Shown here in pieces: positions 8,249 to 16,597 of a DNA stretch of 64,000 nt. Under the pieces are notes generated by a model that made no database searches, was not told the DNA's origin, and was given only the letters and a program-made list of their open reading frames with translations. The position numbers and the translations under genes were made by a program. Source of the stretch: JAZKGA01 sp040386235. Its GTDB lineage: Bacteria > Pseudomonadota > Alphaproteobacteria > Micavibrionales > Micavibrionaceae. The DNA lies in NCBI GenBank assembly GCA_040386235.1, contig JAZKGA010000001.1:1302001-1366000 (forward strand), read 5' to 3'. Numbering within the stretch: the first letter of the stretch is position 1; each line of letters begins with the position of its first letter.

Positions 8249-9220
8249 ATGACGCATCAACCGCAAATCATGACCGCGATGGCCCTTATCAACGACACAT
8301 ACGTCGCTGAAAACCGTGCCATGCCCGTCCCTGGACCCGGCCAGGTCTTAATTGCCGTGAAGGCCGCCGGGTTGAACCGCGCCGACCTGCTGCAACGCCG
8401 CGGTCTGTATCCGCCGCCTGCGGGCGCGTCAGACATTCTGGGGCTTGAGGTCAGTGGTACTATCCAGGCCTGCGGCCCCGATTGCGGGCGTTGGGGTGTG
8501 GGCGATGCTGTTTGCGCCCTGCTGCCTGGTGGGGGGTATGCCACACATGCGCTGGCGCACATCTCTTGCGTCCTGCCAAAACCCGCGCCTTATTCATGGG
8601 AAGAAGCCGCCGGCTTGCCTGAGGCATTGTACACCGTCTGGAACAACGTGTTTGTCCGCGGGAAATTGCAGGCCGGCAACACGTTTTTGATCACGGGGGG
8701 CAGCAGCGGCATCGGAACACTGGCCATCCAAATGGCCAAACACATTGCGGAGGCTCAGGTCATCGCCCTGTGCCGCGCGGACAAGGCCGCGCAGGTTGCC
8801 GCGCTGGGCGCCGATATCATTCGTGATTACCGGGATGCAGGATGTTACCAAGATTTGCCCATGGTTGATGTCGTTCTGGATATGGCAGGTGGCCCTGCGA
8901 TCCAACAGCACATTGCCCTGATGAACGCGGACGCGCGACACATCAATATCGCCTATATGGGTGGCAAAATGGCAGAATTTGATATCGCGATGGTGATGCG
9001 CAAACGCCTGACCCTGACCGGATCAACCCTGCGCGGTCGGCCCACGCACGAAGTTCAGGATTTACGCGACGGGATCATGACGCATGTCTGGCCACATATC
9101 GAAGCAGGTCGCATCACGCCGATTGTTCATCAGGTTTTTGACTTACAGAATTGTAATGCGGCGCAAAACGCGATGGCGAACGGCGATCATGTCGGTAAAA
9201 TTGTCCTGAAAATTCCCTGA
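8249..9220 (+). CDS. NAD(P)H quinone oxidoreductase, PIG3 family
   Basis: A 323-residue zinc-independent medium-chain dehydrogenase. NRADLLQRRGLYPPPAGASDILGLEVSG at residues ~40-70 is characteristic of the PIG3-type oxidoreductases, and GGSSGIGTLAIQMAK is the cofactor-binding glycine motif. PIG3 proteins use NADPH to reduce quinones; the substrate here is unknown. ATG 8249 is used as start; an internal ATG at 8270 is also possible. Divergent from DUF1192/bdhA and 124 bases before the TrcR gene. Confidence 0.88.
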   Translation: MTHQPQIMTAMALINDTYVAENRAMPVPGPGQVLIAVKAAGLNRADLLQRRGLYPPPAGASDILGLEVSGTIQACGPDCGRWGVGDAVCALLPGGGYATHALAHISCVLPKPAPYSWEEAAGLPEALYTVWNNVFVRGKLQAGNTFLITGGSSGIGTLAIQMAKHIAEAQVIALCRADKAAQVAALGADIIRDYRDAGCYQDLPMVDVVLDMAGGPAIQQHIALMNADARHINIAYMGGKMAEFDIAMVMRKRLTLTGSTLRGRPTHEVQDLRDGIMTHVWPHIEAGRITPIVHQVFDLQNCNAAQNAMANGDHVGKIVLKIP

Positions 9221-9249
9221 ATAATACTGGAAATTTACGCCATGTCTGT

Positions 9250-9309
9250 TATAATAATGCTATTCCAGACAGTCTGATAACACTGTCAGTTGGTTTAGAT
9301 GTCTAAACC
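9250..9309 (+). promoter_or_regulatory. Putative trcR promoter and structured leader with 8-bp perfect inverted repeat
   Basis: TATAAT at 9250-9255 is a good -10 with no convincing -35. Downstream are CAGAC-A-GTCTG (about 9266-9276) and a perfect palindrome GGTTTAGA-TG-TCTAAACC at 9292-9309, which ends 35 bases before the TrcR start codon. Either an operator or an RNA hairpin in the leader would fit. Confidence 0.45.
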
Positions 9310-9344
9310 CACTCAAGAAAGTTTTGAAAAAACGGAGCGTAAAA

Positions 9345-10034
9345 ATGGCCGAAATTGACCTGACAAAACCCCTGATGCCAAAAGCCAAAGCCCTGTGGCT
9401 GTATGATAATTCGACGTTATCATTTAACCAGATCGCCAGCTTTACCGGCTTGGAAGTAATCGAAGTTCAGGCCTTGGTTGATGAAGATGTGGGCAAGGGT
9501 ATCCAGCCGATATCGCCCATCGATTCCAACGAATTAACCCGTGAAGAAATTGAACGCTGTGAAAAGGATGGCAAGGCTGTCCCCAGAATGCGTCGTGGCG
9601 AAGACCTGCCGAACCTGCAGGTGCGTGCCAAAGGGCCGCGTTACACGCCTGTGTCCAAACGTGCGGACAAGCCAAGCGCCATTGCGTTCATCTTGAAAAA
9701 CCGCCCGGAAATAACCGACGCGCAAATCTGCAAACTGATCGGTACAACAAAGCCGACCATTGATGCCGTGCGTGACCGGACCCATACAACGAGTTCGACA
9801 TTAAAGCCGCAACATCCGGCGGAGCTGATGCTGTGCAGCTATCAGGAATACCAATTGGCCAGCCGCAAGGCATTGATTGCAGTTGGTAAGGACCCTGATG
9901 AAGAAGATCGCAAGCAACAAGAAGCTGCGGCGGCTGATAACCGTTTTGACGATGAAGGCAATTATGGCCAGCAATCGACAGGCAATAGCGCAAGCAGTTT
10001 TGACTTCTCAAACTTCTTGAAAGCCAAAAGCTAA
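9345..10034 (+). CDS. trcR: DUF1013 / TrcR family transcription-associated cell-cycle regulator
   Basis: 229 aa. MAEIDLTKPLMPKAKALWLYDN, SFNQIASFTGLEVIEVQ and QPISPIDSNELTREEIERCEKD are hallmark segments of the alphaproteobacterial DUF1013 family. In Caulobacter the member TrcR travels with RNA polymerase and affects cell-cycle gene expression; the role here is inferred by family. Two helix-turn-helix-like regions are apparent (the N-terminal one, and AFILKNRPEITDAQICKLIG). The C-terminus is Gln/Ala/Asn-rich and disordered. Start is ATG 9345 with CGGAG upstream; a TTG at 9324 is less likely. Followed by a strong terminator. Confidence 0.9.
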   Translation: MAEIDLTKPLMPKAKALWLYDNSTLSFNQIASFTGLEVIEVQALVDEDVGKGIQPISPIDSNELTREEIERCEKDGKAVPRMRRGEDLPNLQVRAKGPRYTPVSKRADKPSAIAFILKNRPEITDAQICKLIGTTKPTIDAVRDRTHTTSSTLKPQHPAELMLCSYQEYQLASRKALIAVGKDPDEEDRKQQEAAAADNRFDDEGNYGQQSTGNSASSFDFSNFLKAKS

Positions 10035-10064
10035 AGCTAACAACCTTTAACAGGTCGCAAACGC

Positions 10065-10091
10065 AAAAGCCGCCCACTGGGCGGCTTTTTT
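10065..10091 (+). terminator. Intrinsic terminator after trcR
   Basis: AAAAGCCGCCC, loop ACT, GGGCGGCTTTTTT: an 11-bp stem followed by a T run, 30 bases after the trcR stop. The A-run on the other side allows it to work for the convergent gene at 10108-11919 as well. Confidence 0.93.
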
Positions 10092-10107
10092 ATGCGCGGT
10101 ATATATT

Positions 10108-11919
10108 TTATTGCATCAAGGCTGTTACCAGCGCGTCCCGCTCGTCCATTGCGTCGGCCATCGCCATCGGCGTTCCTTCCAGAACCACGACAGTCATCAC
10201 GCCATCTTTCGCATGGAATAACAGGGAGGAGGCAGCCCCCTTCCCCTGGCCATTGATACACGCGACATCATGGGCCTGGGTCTGGCCACCTGCGGCAAAT
10301 TCCGGCGCCTCGGCACGATCAGCGGCAAATTGCCCGACACAGCCGGATTTAAATCGGGCCAACGTGGCATCAACTTTTGACTGGAAATCACCTTTGCTTG
10401 TTAACGGAAACTGCTCCGTCATCCCTTTGTGGTTTTCGGCGGTCCAGCGGAACAATTTTGTGCCGTCTTGACGTGCATTCACGGCCGTCACCTGGCCCGC
10501 CAGCGCGATGTCCGCGCGGCGCAACAATGTCGCAATATCATTGGCCTGCCAGTAATGCAATGTCGGTGCAGACGGCAGCGGGATCGGACGCGCAATGGGT
10601 TTCACCAAAGCCACAGGTGCTTTGACAGGTGGTTCAGCCCGAATGACCGGCAACGGCGCCGCTTTTACCGCAGCAGGCGGCGGTGCGGCCGCTTCAAAAA
10701 ACACGTCTTCATCCATCGCCATCGCAACTGGGGCGGGCGGCGGTGCATTGCGTGGCATAACAGCAGCACGGCGCCCAGCAGGCGTCGTGGCAGGTTTGCC
10801 ACCTGACCACACACTATTCCCATCGCCACTGAAGAAGTCAGAAATGACATTGCCACCCGATCGCACCGGCGCATCTTCCGCCGTCATGCGTTGTTCAAGC
10901 CGGGTGATCTGCTGTTCCATCTGTTTCAGGCGCACATTGTCCACGGTCGCGTTAACGCTTGGGTCAACAATCATTTCTTCCAGCGCCCGTTTTTCACGCG
11001 CATGGTCTTCCTGCTGTTGCTTTAATGCCAGGCCAAGGCGGCGGATTTCTTTCTGCGCTTCATCGTATTGCCGATCAGGCGCGGCTGTTACGACAGGTTT
11101 GGTGTCTGATGCAATCGGAACAATAACGTCCACCGGCTTGTCTTCGCGACGTGCTGGCTGCATATTGGCCGTCAGGTCCACGACACCTTTTTCGATCCGC
11201 TGCACTTTTGTTAACACAGGGGGCGTTTGCGCCAGGACTTTCGGCTGTGCCGGTGGTTGTTTTAACAACGGCGGCAGAGGGTTTTCGACAATCTGGCCAA
11301 CGTTCTTCGGCACGTTTTGCGGCACAACTGGCGCCGGTGCGGACGGGGCTTTTACAACCTGTGCAATCTTTACAGCAGGCGCAAGAGCAGCAGCAGGGGG
11401 CGCAGCAGGTACAGGTGTCGTTGGCGCGTTCAGTGCCGTCAGGCAGGTTTCAAGCTTTGGCAAATCCTTCGCGAATTCCGCCGTATGAATTTTAAAAAGC
11501 TCGTCCCCGATCCGCAATTCCAACGTCTTTGCCGTGGCCAGCGCATTTTCAAACGTGGCATCCTGGCCCATTTGCAGGCGCAGGACAGACTCAGATTTCG
11601 GGGTGATCTTGAATGACTTTTTCACACTGCCGGCCACGATTTGTACCGGGGTTTCTTGCCCCTTCATCAGGCGTTTCCCCTGGAAATCGACAGCCAGTGC
11701 GCGTTCGCCTTTGGCATTACGGGCAAAATTCATCACCACGTTGTCCATGTATTTCTGTGTCAGCGTGCAGTAAGGCAGTGGGGATTTGTTCGATGACAGC
11801 TGCCAGCCTGTTTGCGCGTCCAGCGACGTGGTCCCTTTCGCCACTGCGTGGGCGGGGATCAAGCCGGCCAATAACAAACCGGCCACACTCAGGCGAAATA
11901 GCGTAAAAACAACAGACAT
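10108..11919 (-). CDS. Large exported Pro/Ala-rich protein with coiled coil, function unknown
   Basis: 603 aa. An N-terminal signal peptide (LSVAGLLLAGLIPAHAVA) directs export. Residues ~30-165 form a globular domain with two Cys (SPLPYCTL and LETCLTAL). A long Pro/Ala/Val-rich linker follows, then a charged coiled coil around residues 280-345 (KEIRRLGLALKQQQEDHARE and KQMEQQITRLEQRM). Another Pro/Ala linker leads to a C-terminal domain of ~150 residues with two Cys. No family recognised. The linkers could span the periplasm. It converges on trcR and shares its terminator. Confidence 0.8.
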   Translation of the reverse strand: MSVVFTLFRLSVAGLLLAGLIPAHAVAKGTTSLDAQTGWQLSSNKSPLPYCTLTQKYMDNVVMNFARNAKGERALAVDFQGKRLMKGQETPVQIVAGSVKKSFKITPKSESVLRLQMGQDATFENALATAKTLELRIGDELFKIHTAEFAKDLPKLETCLTALNAPTTPVPAAPPAAALAPAVKIAQVVKAPSAPAPVVPQNVPKNVGQIVENPLPPLLKQPPAQPKVLAQTPPVLTKVQRIEKGVVDLTANMQPARREDKPVDVIVPIASDTKPVVTAAPDRQYDEAQKEIRRLGLALKQQQEDHAREKRALEEMIVDPSVNATVDNVRLKQMEQQITRLEQRMTAEDAPVRSGGNVISDFFSGDGNSVWSGGKPATTPAGRRAAVMPRNAPPPAPVAMAMDEDVFFEAAAPPPAAVKAAPLPVIRAEPPVKAPVALVKPIARPIPLPSAPTLHYWQANDIATLLRRADIALAGQVTAVNARQDGTKLFRWTAENHKGMTEQFPLTSKGDFQSKVDATLARFKSGCVGQFAADRAEAPEFAAGGQTQAHDVACINGQGKGAASSLLFHAKDGVMTVVVLEGTPMAMADAMDERDALVTALMQ

Positions 11920-11992
11920 GCGGGGACTTTAGGCGACTGTCCGACACCTGGCAAGTAGCGTTGCGGCGGTATCGGTAACTTGTCCACGCCCC

Positions 11993-13100
11993 TTAATCGT
12001 CGTCGGACAGGCGGTGGGCCAGCGTGGCCTCTAGGAATCGGTCCAGGTCACCGTCAAGCACAGCGGCAGCGTCCGTATTCTCAACCTCCGTCCGCAGGTC
12101 TTTCACCATCTGGTAAGGATGCAGGACGTAAGAGCGGATTTGATGCCCCCAGCCGATTTCGGTTTTTTCATCATACGCGGCAGCATTTTTGGCTTCGCGC
12201 TTTTGGATTTCCAGTTCATATAGTTTCGCGCGCAACATGTCCCACGCAAATGCACGGTTTGAATGCTGTGACCGTTCGGTCTGACAGGCCACAACAACAC
12301 CCGTGGGCATGTGGGTCAGCCGCACAGCACTGTCTGTTTTATTCACGTGCTGACCACCCGCCCCGCCGGATCGATAGGTATCGGTGCGCACGTCTTTTTC
12401 CTGGATATCAATCTCAATCCGGTCATCAATAACCGGTGAAATGGAAACGGAGGAAAAGCTGGTATGCCTACGCGCATTAGAATCGTACGGGGAAATACGC
12501 ACCAGGCGATGGACGCCGCTTTCGCCTTTTAACCAGCCATAGGCCTGTGCCCCGTTTACGCGGATCGTCGCGGATTTCAACCCTGCGCCTTCCCCGTCGG
12601 TGCGGCTTAGGACCTGAATGGTATAACCATGCTGTTCTGCCCAGCGCACATACATCCGCAGCAGCATTTCAGCCCAGTCGCAGGCTTCTGTCCCGCCAGC
12701 GCCAGAGTTGACCTCTAAAAACGCATCGTTATCGTCCACTTCGCCCGATAACAGGCTGCGCAGCTGCATTTTGTGCGCATCGCTTTGTAAGGCGGTCAAA
12801 GTCGCCATGGCTTCAGACACCAGCCCAGGCTCGTTTTCCGCTTCTGCCAATGCGATTAAATCTATCGTATTTTGCAGGTCGTTTTCAACGCGTCGCACGG
12901 AACCAAGTTTCGTGTCCAGGCGGTTGCGTTCCTGCATCAAGGCCTGCGCCTTTTCAGGATTATCCCATAAATTGGGCGCTTCTGAGAGGGCGTTTAGCTC
13001 TTCAAGGCGAAGGCTGGCGACATCCCAGTCAAAGATGCCTCCGGACCAGGGTTAATGCGGCACGGATAGCGCTAACGATTGCGTGAGCCTGTGCGTCCAT
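11993..13100 (-). CDS. prfB: Peptide chain release factor 2, expressed by programmed +1 frameshift
   Basis: Releases peptides at UGA and UAA. The gene is in two frames: ATG 13100 opens a 23-codon frame ending in CTT-TGA-C. After a +1 slip translation continues from 13030 for 345 residues (total 368 aa). The continuation keeps DWDVASLRLEELNA, a normal RF2 N-terminus, so the stop is a recoding site and not a mutation. The peptidyl-transferase GGQ loop is in SGGAGGQHVNKTDSAVR; the codon-recognition tripeptide region is SPYDSNARRHTSF (SPY where E. coli has SPF). The start follows AGGGG with 6-base spacing. Annotation from the second frame alone would miss the N-terminus. Confidence 0.95.
13028..13042 (-). 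promoter_or_regulatory. RF2 autoregulatory frameshift site
   Basis: On the minus strand: GGAGG at 13042-13038, three bases, CTT at 13034-13032, in-frame TGA at 13031-13029, then C at 13028. The internal Shine-Dalgarno and the UGA-C context match the conserved RF2 slippage signal by which low RF2 favours frameshifting. Confidence 0.93.
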
Positions 13101-13161
13101 ATGCATCCCCTGTCGTCAAAAAGTCGTCATAAAAAATGAAGCGCGTTGGCGCGAATTGATA

Positions 13162-13740
13162 TTACGCCGCCAATGACTGGCTGTCGATAATTTCCGCAGC
13201 TACGTCGTTCACAAAAAACGCAATAACTTCTTGAATATCTTCAGGCGTTTGCGGCTGTGCTGACAGCAGGTTCTGGTAACGAGTCATCATATCGCCTGAA
13301 ACTATGGCACCGGTACCGGTCAATTCGGCGGCGTATTTTTCCGATGCGCTGACCTGCATGTCCTGCGCCAGGTTAAAATACCCCAGCAAGGCCACGCCTT
13401 CGCCCATAATACAGACAGGCTTGCCCGCCGCCAAAAAGCCGCCGATAAAGCGTCTTGTATGGGCCGTCAGCTTTAATTTCTCCATTGAACGTGCGCCTGA
13501 TGGCACAACCAGAATGTCGTATTCCGCAGCCAACGCCTTATTCAGCGGTGTATCGACCGCGAAGTTAAGGCCCCAGCCAGTGCCGGACCAGCTGTTCACC
13601 AAACCGCTTTCACTCGAAACCGTCCGCACAGAAGCACCAACGTTCATTAATGCGCGTTGTGCGGTTGTGACCTCACCTTCCATGAACCCATTGGCAACAA
13701 GAATGGCTGCGCGGCGGCGGGAAAGCGATTTTACGGTCAT
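13162..13740 (-). CDS. DJ-1/PfpI superfamily protein lacking the nucleophilic Cys
   Basis: 192 aa with the flavodoxin-like DJ-1/PfpI fold: RRAAILVANGFMEGEV at the N-terminus, YDILVVPSGARSMEKL, and FLAAGKPVCIMGEGVALLG at the nucleophile elbow. In active PfpI/DJ-1 proteins the elbow reads (A)(I)C(H)G. Here Met112 seems to occupy the Cys position, with Cys110 two residues earlier, as in the inactive C-terminal domain of large catalases. Protease or deglycase activity is therefore doubtful. ATG 13740 follows AAGGAG. Divergent from sitA, 212 bases away. Confidence 0.75.
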   Translation of the reverse strand: MTVKSLSRRRAAILVANGFMEGEVTTAQRALMNVGASVRTVSSESGLVNSWSGTGWGLNFAVDTPLNKALAAEYDILVVPSGARSMEKLKLTAHTRRFIGGFLAAGKPVCIMGEGVALLGYFNLAQDMQVSASEKYAAELTGTGAIVSGDMMTRYQNLLSAQPQTPEDIQEVIAFFVNDVAAEIIDSQSLAA

Positions 13741-13917
13741 GGAAACTCCTTCGAGAGTGGTGTGGCGGTTATGCAGCACGATGGGACAAACCGAATCTTT
13801 TTGTTATGACAACGGGTTCCCTTGCGGCGCACAATAAATGCCGTATGTGACCTCCTAAAGTCAACCAAATTCTGGGTTATTTTTGGATTTATGCGAAGAG
13901 ATATTTGGGATTTACGG

Positions 13918-13947
13918 TTGACAAAGTTAGGCTAAGCTAAATATATT
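13918..13947 (+). promoter_or_regulatory. Putative sit operon promoter with MntR/DtxR-like operator; possibly leaderless
   Basis: TTGACA at 13918-13923 and TATATT at 13942-13947 are separated by 18 bases. Between them, 13927-13940, lies TTAGGCTAAGCTAA, whose outer TTAG...CTAA arms resemble the DtxR/IdeR-type operator. The -10 ends only 5 bases before the sitA ATG (13953), so transcription would start at about the start codon. Confidence 0.5.
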
Positions 13948-13952
13948 ATCCG

Positions 13953-14867
13953 ATGCTAAAATATATATTACACTCTTTTGCCTTGATAAGCCTTGCTTTA
14001 TGCGTCCTTCCCAGTACGGCACACGCCAAGAAAATGAAAGTTGTGACCAGCTTTACAATTATCGCCGACATGGCCCGTAATGTCGCAGGCGACGCGGCAA
14101 TCGTTGAGTCCATTACCAAAGCGGGCGCAGAGATTCATGACTATCAACCAACGCCGCGCGACATTCTGCGGGCCAGGGGGGCGGATTTAATCCTGTGGAA
14201 TGGCTTGAACCTTGAACGCTGGTTTGAACGGTTTATGCGCGACATGGATAATGCGCAAAGCATCGTTATCTCAGACGGAATTACCCCTCTTTCTATTTAT
14301 CAAGGCCCCTATAGTGGCAAGCCAAATCCCCATGCCTGGATGTCCACGACCAACGCGTTGATCTATGTTGAAAACATCCGCGCCGCCTTTGCCGCCGCCG
14401 ATCCCGCCAACGCCGTGACCTATAACAAAAACGCGGCGGCTTATAGCCAAAAGATAAAAACCCTGCGCGCCCGGTTACATGCCAGAATTGCAAAAATACC
14501 CTCGAATAAACGTATCCTTGTCACCAGCGAAGGCGCGTTTACGTATCTGACGCATGATATGGGATTCCAGGAATACTTCCTGTGGCCCATCAACGCGGAT
14601 CAGCAGGGCAGCCCGCAACAGGTCAAAGCCGTCATCGACATCATGCGACAGAAAGACATTCCGGCTATTTTCAGTGAAAGTACGATTTCCGACAAACCTG
14701 CCCGCCAGGTGGCAAATGAAACACGTGCCGTGTATGGCGGCGTTTTGTACGTTGACTCGCTTAGCCAGGCAGATGGCCCTGTACCGACCTATCTTGATTT
14801 ATTACAAACAACCACCGACACCATTATTGCCGGTATTCAGAAAGGCATGAAATCCCATGCAAAATAA
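13953..14867 (+). CDS. sitA: Manganese/iron ABC transporter, periplasmic binding protein
   Basis: 304-residue cluster A-I solute-binding protein with a signal peptide (ALISLALCVLPSTAHA). The metal ligands visible are His62 (AEIHDYQPTP), His127 (NPHAWM), Glu193 (TSEGAFTYL) and Asp268 (YVDSLS). The His-His-Glu-Asp set is that of Mn/Fe binders such as SitA/PsaA, not ZnuA, which has a third His. No Shine-Dalgarno precedes the ATG. The stop overlaps sitB by 11 bases. First gene of sitABCD-mntR. Confidence 0.92.
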   Translation: MLKYILHSFALISLALCVLPSTAHAKKMKVVTSFTIIADMARNVAGDAAIVESITKAGAEIHDYQPTPRDILRARGADLILWNGLNLERWFERFMRDMDNAQSIVISDGITPLSIYQGPYSGKPNPHAWMSTTNALIYVENIRAAFAAADPANAVTYNKNAAAYSQKIKTLRARLHARIAKIPSNKRILVTSEGAFTYLTHDMGFQEYFLWPINADQQGSPQQVKAVIDIMRQKDIPAIFSESTISDKPARQVANETRAVYGGVLYVDSLSQADGPVPTYLDLLQTTTDTIIAGIQKGMKSHAK

Positions 14868-15750
14868 CGTCCCCGCCGTCCAGATGGATCATGTCAGCGT
14901 CGTTTATCCCAACGGCCAAAAGGCGATTTTCGACATCACCGTACGTTTGGACCCAGGCCAGATATGCGGCGTTGTTGGCATGAATGGCGCGGGTAAATCC
15001 ACTTTATTCAAAGCCATGATGGGGTTTGTCACACCGTCAAACGGCACAATTCTGATTCAAGGCGACACGGTACAAAAAGCATTGCAGAAAAACGTCATCG
15101 CCTATGTCCCGCAGTCGGAAAATGTCGATTGGAATTTCCCGGTCCTGGTCGAAGATGTTGTGATGATGGGACGTTACGGCCATATGGGTTTTATGCGCAA
15201 TCCATCGCAGCGTGACCGTGATATCGTCACCGAAAGCCTGACCCGCGTTGGCCTGGTTGATTTTCGCAAACGCCAGATTGGCGAGTTAAGCGGCGGTCAG
15301 AAGAAACGCGTTTTCGTCGCGCGCGCTTTGGCCCAACAGGGGCAAATCATGTTCCTGGACGAACCGTTCACCGGCGTTGATATAAAAACAGAAGATGCGT
15401 TGACCAGCCTGTTCCACAAGCTGGCCAAGGAAGGGCAGTTGATCGTCGTGTCCACCCACAATCTGGGCAGCGTGCCCAATTTCTGCGACACGGTTATGTT
15501 GATCAACCAGCGTCTGCTGGCCTTCGGCCCGATTGAAACGACCTATACGCAGAATAATCTGGCCAGTGCCTTTGGTGGCATGTTGCGTCGCCATCACCTG
15601 ATCGGTAGCGACCTGCATGATGATGCTGACGATCGTGCACTGACGGTTCTGACCGATGATGAACGTCCTTTGGTCATGTATGGCGAAGTGGGCAGGGACA
15701 AGATCGTCCCTGCGGGCACCCGCAAAAAAGGCGACACAGCACATGATTGA
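14857..15750 (+). CDS. sitB: Manganese/iron ABC transporter, ATP-binding protein
   Basis: 297 aa. Powers metal import through SitC/SitD. Walker A is GMNGAGKST, the signature is LSGGQKKR, Walker B is IMFLDEP and the switch His is in VVSTHNL. The C-terminal ~45 residues form the usual extra tail of this subfamily. It overlaps sitA by 11 bases and sitC by 8, so the subunits are translationally coupled. Confidence 0.95.
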   Translation: MQNNVPAVQMDHVSVVYPNGQKAIFDITVRLDPGQICGVVGMNGAGKSTLFKAMMGFVTPSNGTILIQGDTVQKALQKNVIAYVPQSENVDWNFPVLVEDVVMMGRYGHMGFMRNPSQRDRDIVTESLTRVGLVDFRKRQIGELSGGQKKRVFVARALAQQGQIMFLDEPFTGVDIKTEDALTSLFHKLAKEGQLIVVSTHNLGSVPNFCDTVMLINQRLLAFGPIETTYTQNNLASAFGGMLRRHHLIGSDLHDDADDRALTVLTDDERPLVMYGEVGRDKIVPAGTRKKGDTAHD

Positions 15751-16597
15751 TACGCTGCTTGAGCCTTTGAATTACGCCTATATGCTGAAAGCCATCGGTA
15801 TTTGCGCCCTGGTCGGTGCGGTATGCGCCTTTCTGTCGTGCTTCCTGATCTTGAAAGGATGGTCCTTGATGGGCGATGCCTTGGCCCATGCAATTGTGCC
15901 GGGCGTGGCGCTTGCTTATCTGCTGGCCCTTCCCTATGCCGTGGGTGCTTTTTTCGCCGGATTGCTGGCGGCCTTAAGCATGACATTGGTTCGACAACGG
16001 ACCGCCCTGCGTGAAGATGCGGTGATCGGCCTGGTATTCACCAGCTTCTTTGCCGTCGGCTTGCTGCTGGCGTCCATCAACCCAATGGCGGTAAATGTGC
16101 AAAGCATTATCCTGGGCAATATTCTTGCTATTTCCGACGCGGACACTGTCCAGGTCATCGTGATTTCCATTATCTGCCTGGGCGTTCTGGGCCTGAAATG
16201 GAAAGACCTGACCGCGTCGTTCTTTGATGAAAATCACGCGCGCACCATCGGCCTGCCAGTCAGGGGGTTAAGCATATTGTTTTTCACACTGTTAAGCGCA
16301 GCGGCCGTGACTGCTCTGCAAACCGTCGGTGCCTGCCTGGTCATTGCGATGATCGTGACGCCTGGCGCCACTGCCTATCTGTTAACCGATCGATTCGGGC
16401 GGCTGATCTGGCTGTCCGTTGCGATTGGCGCAGGCAGCAGTGCAGTTGGCGCGTATGCCAGCTATTTCCTGGATGCCAATCCCGGCGGGTTGATCGTGTG
16501 CTTGCAAACCGTCCTGTTCTTAATCGCTGTCATAGTGGCCCCTAAACACGGCTTGATATCATCCCGCGCCCGGCAACGACGGGAAAGTGAGGCATAA
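15743..16597 (+). CDS. sitC: Manganese/iron ABC transporter permease
   Basis: 284 aa, ABC-3 family inner-membrane permease with about eight hydrophobic segments. FLSCFLILKGWSLMGDALAHAIVPG is the conserved N-terminal stretch; ALQTVGACLVIAMIVTPGATAYLL is the transport-core motif. ATG 15743 overlaps the sitB stop; the longer frame upstream is within sitB. Its TAA overlaps the ATG of sitD by one base. Paralogous to sitD, with which it should form the pore. Confidence 0.93.
   Translation: MIDTLLEPLNYAYMLKAIGICALVGAVCAFLSCFLILKGWSLMGDALAHAIVPGVALAYLLALPYAVGAFFAGLLAALSMTLVRQRTALREDAVIGLVFTSFFAVGLLLASINPMAVNVQSIILGNILAISDADTVQVIVISIICLGVLGLKWKDLTASFFDENHARTIGLPVRGLSILFFTLLSAAAVTALQTVGACLVIAMIVTPGATAYLLTDRFGRLIWLSVAIGAGSSAVGAYASYFLDANPGGLIVCLQTVLFLIAVIVAPKHGLISSRARQRRESEA

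Noticed and set aside
10595..11488. 297-codon plus-strand ORF within the exported protein gene
   Set aside because: Composition is the complement of Pro/Ala-rich codons; no initiation signal. The minus-strand gene has a signal peptide and better structure.
13029..13031. Stop codon in prfB considered as a pseudogene mutation
   Set aside because: Context matches the conserved programmed frameshift and the downstream frame restores the family sequence.
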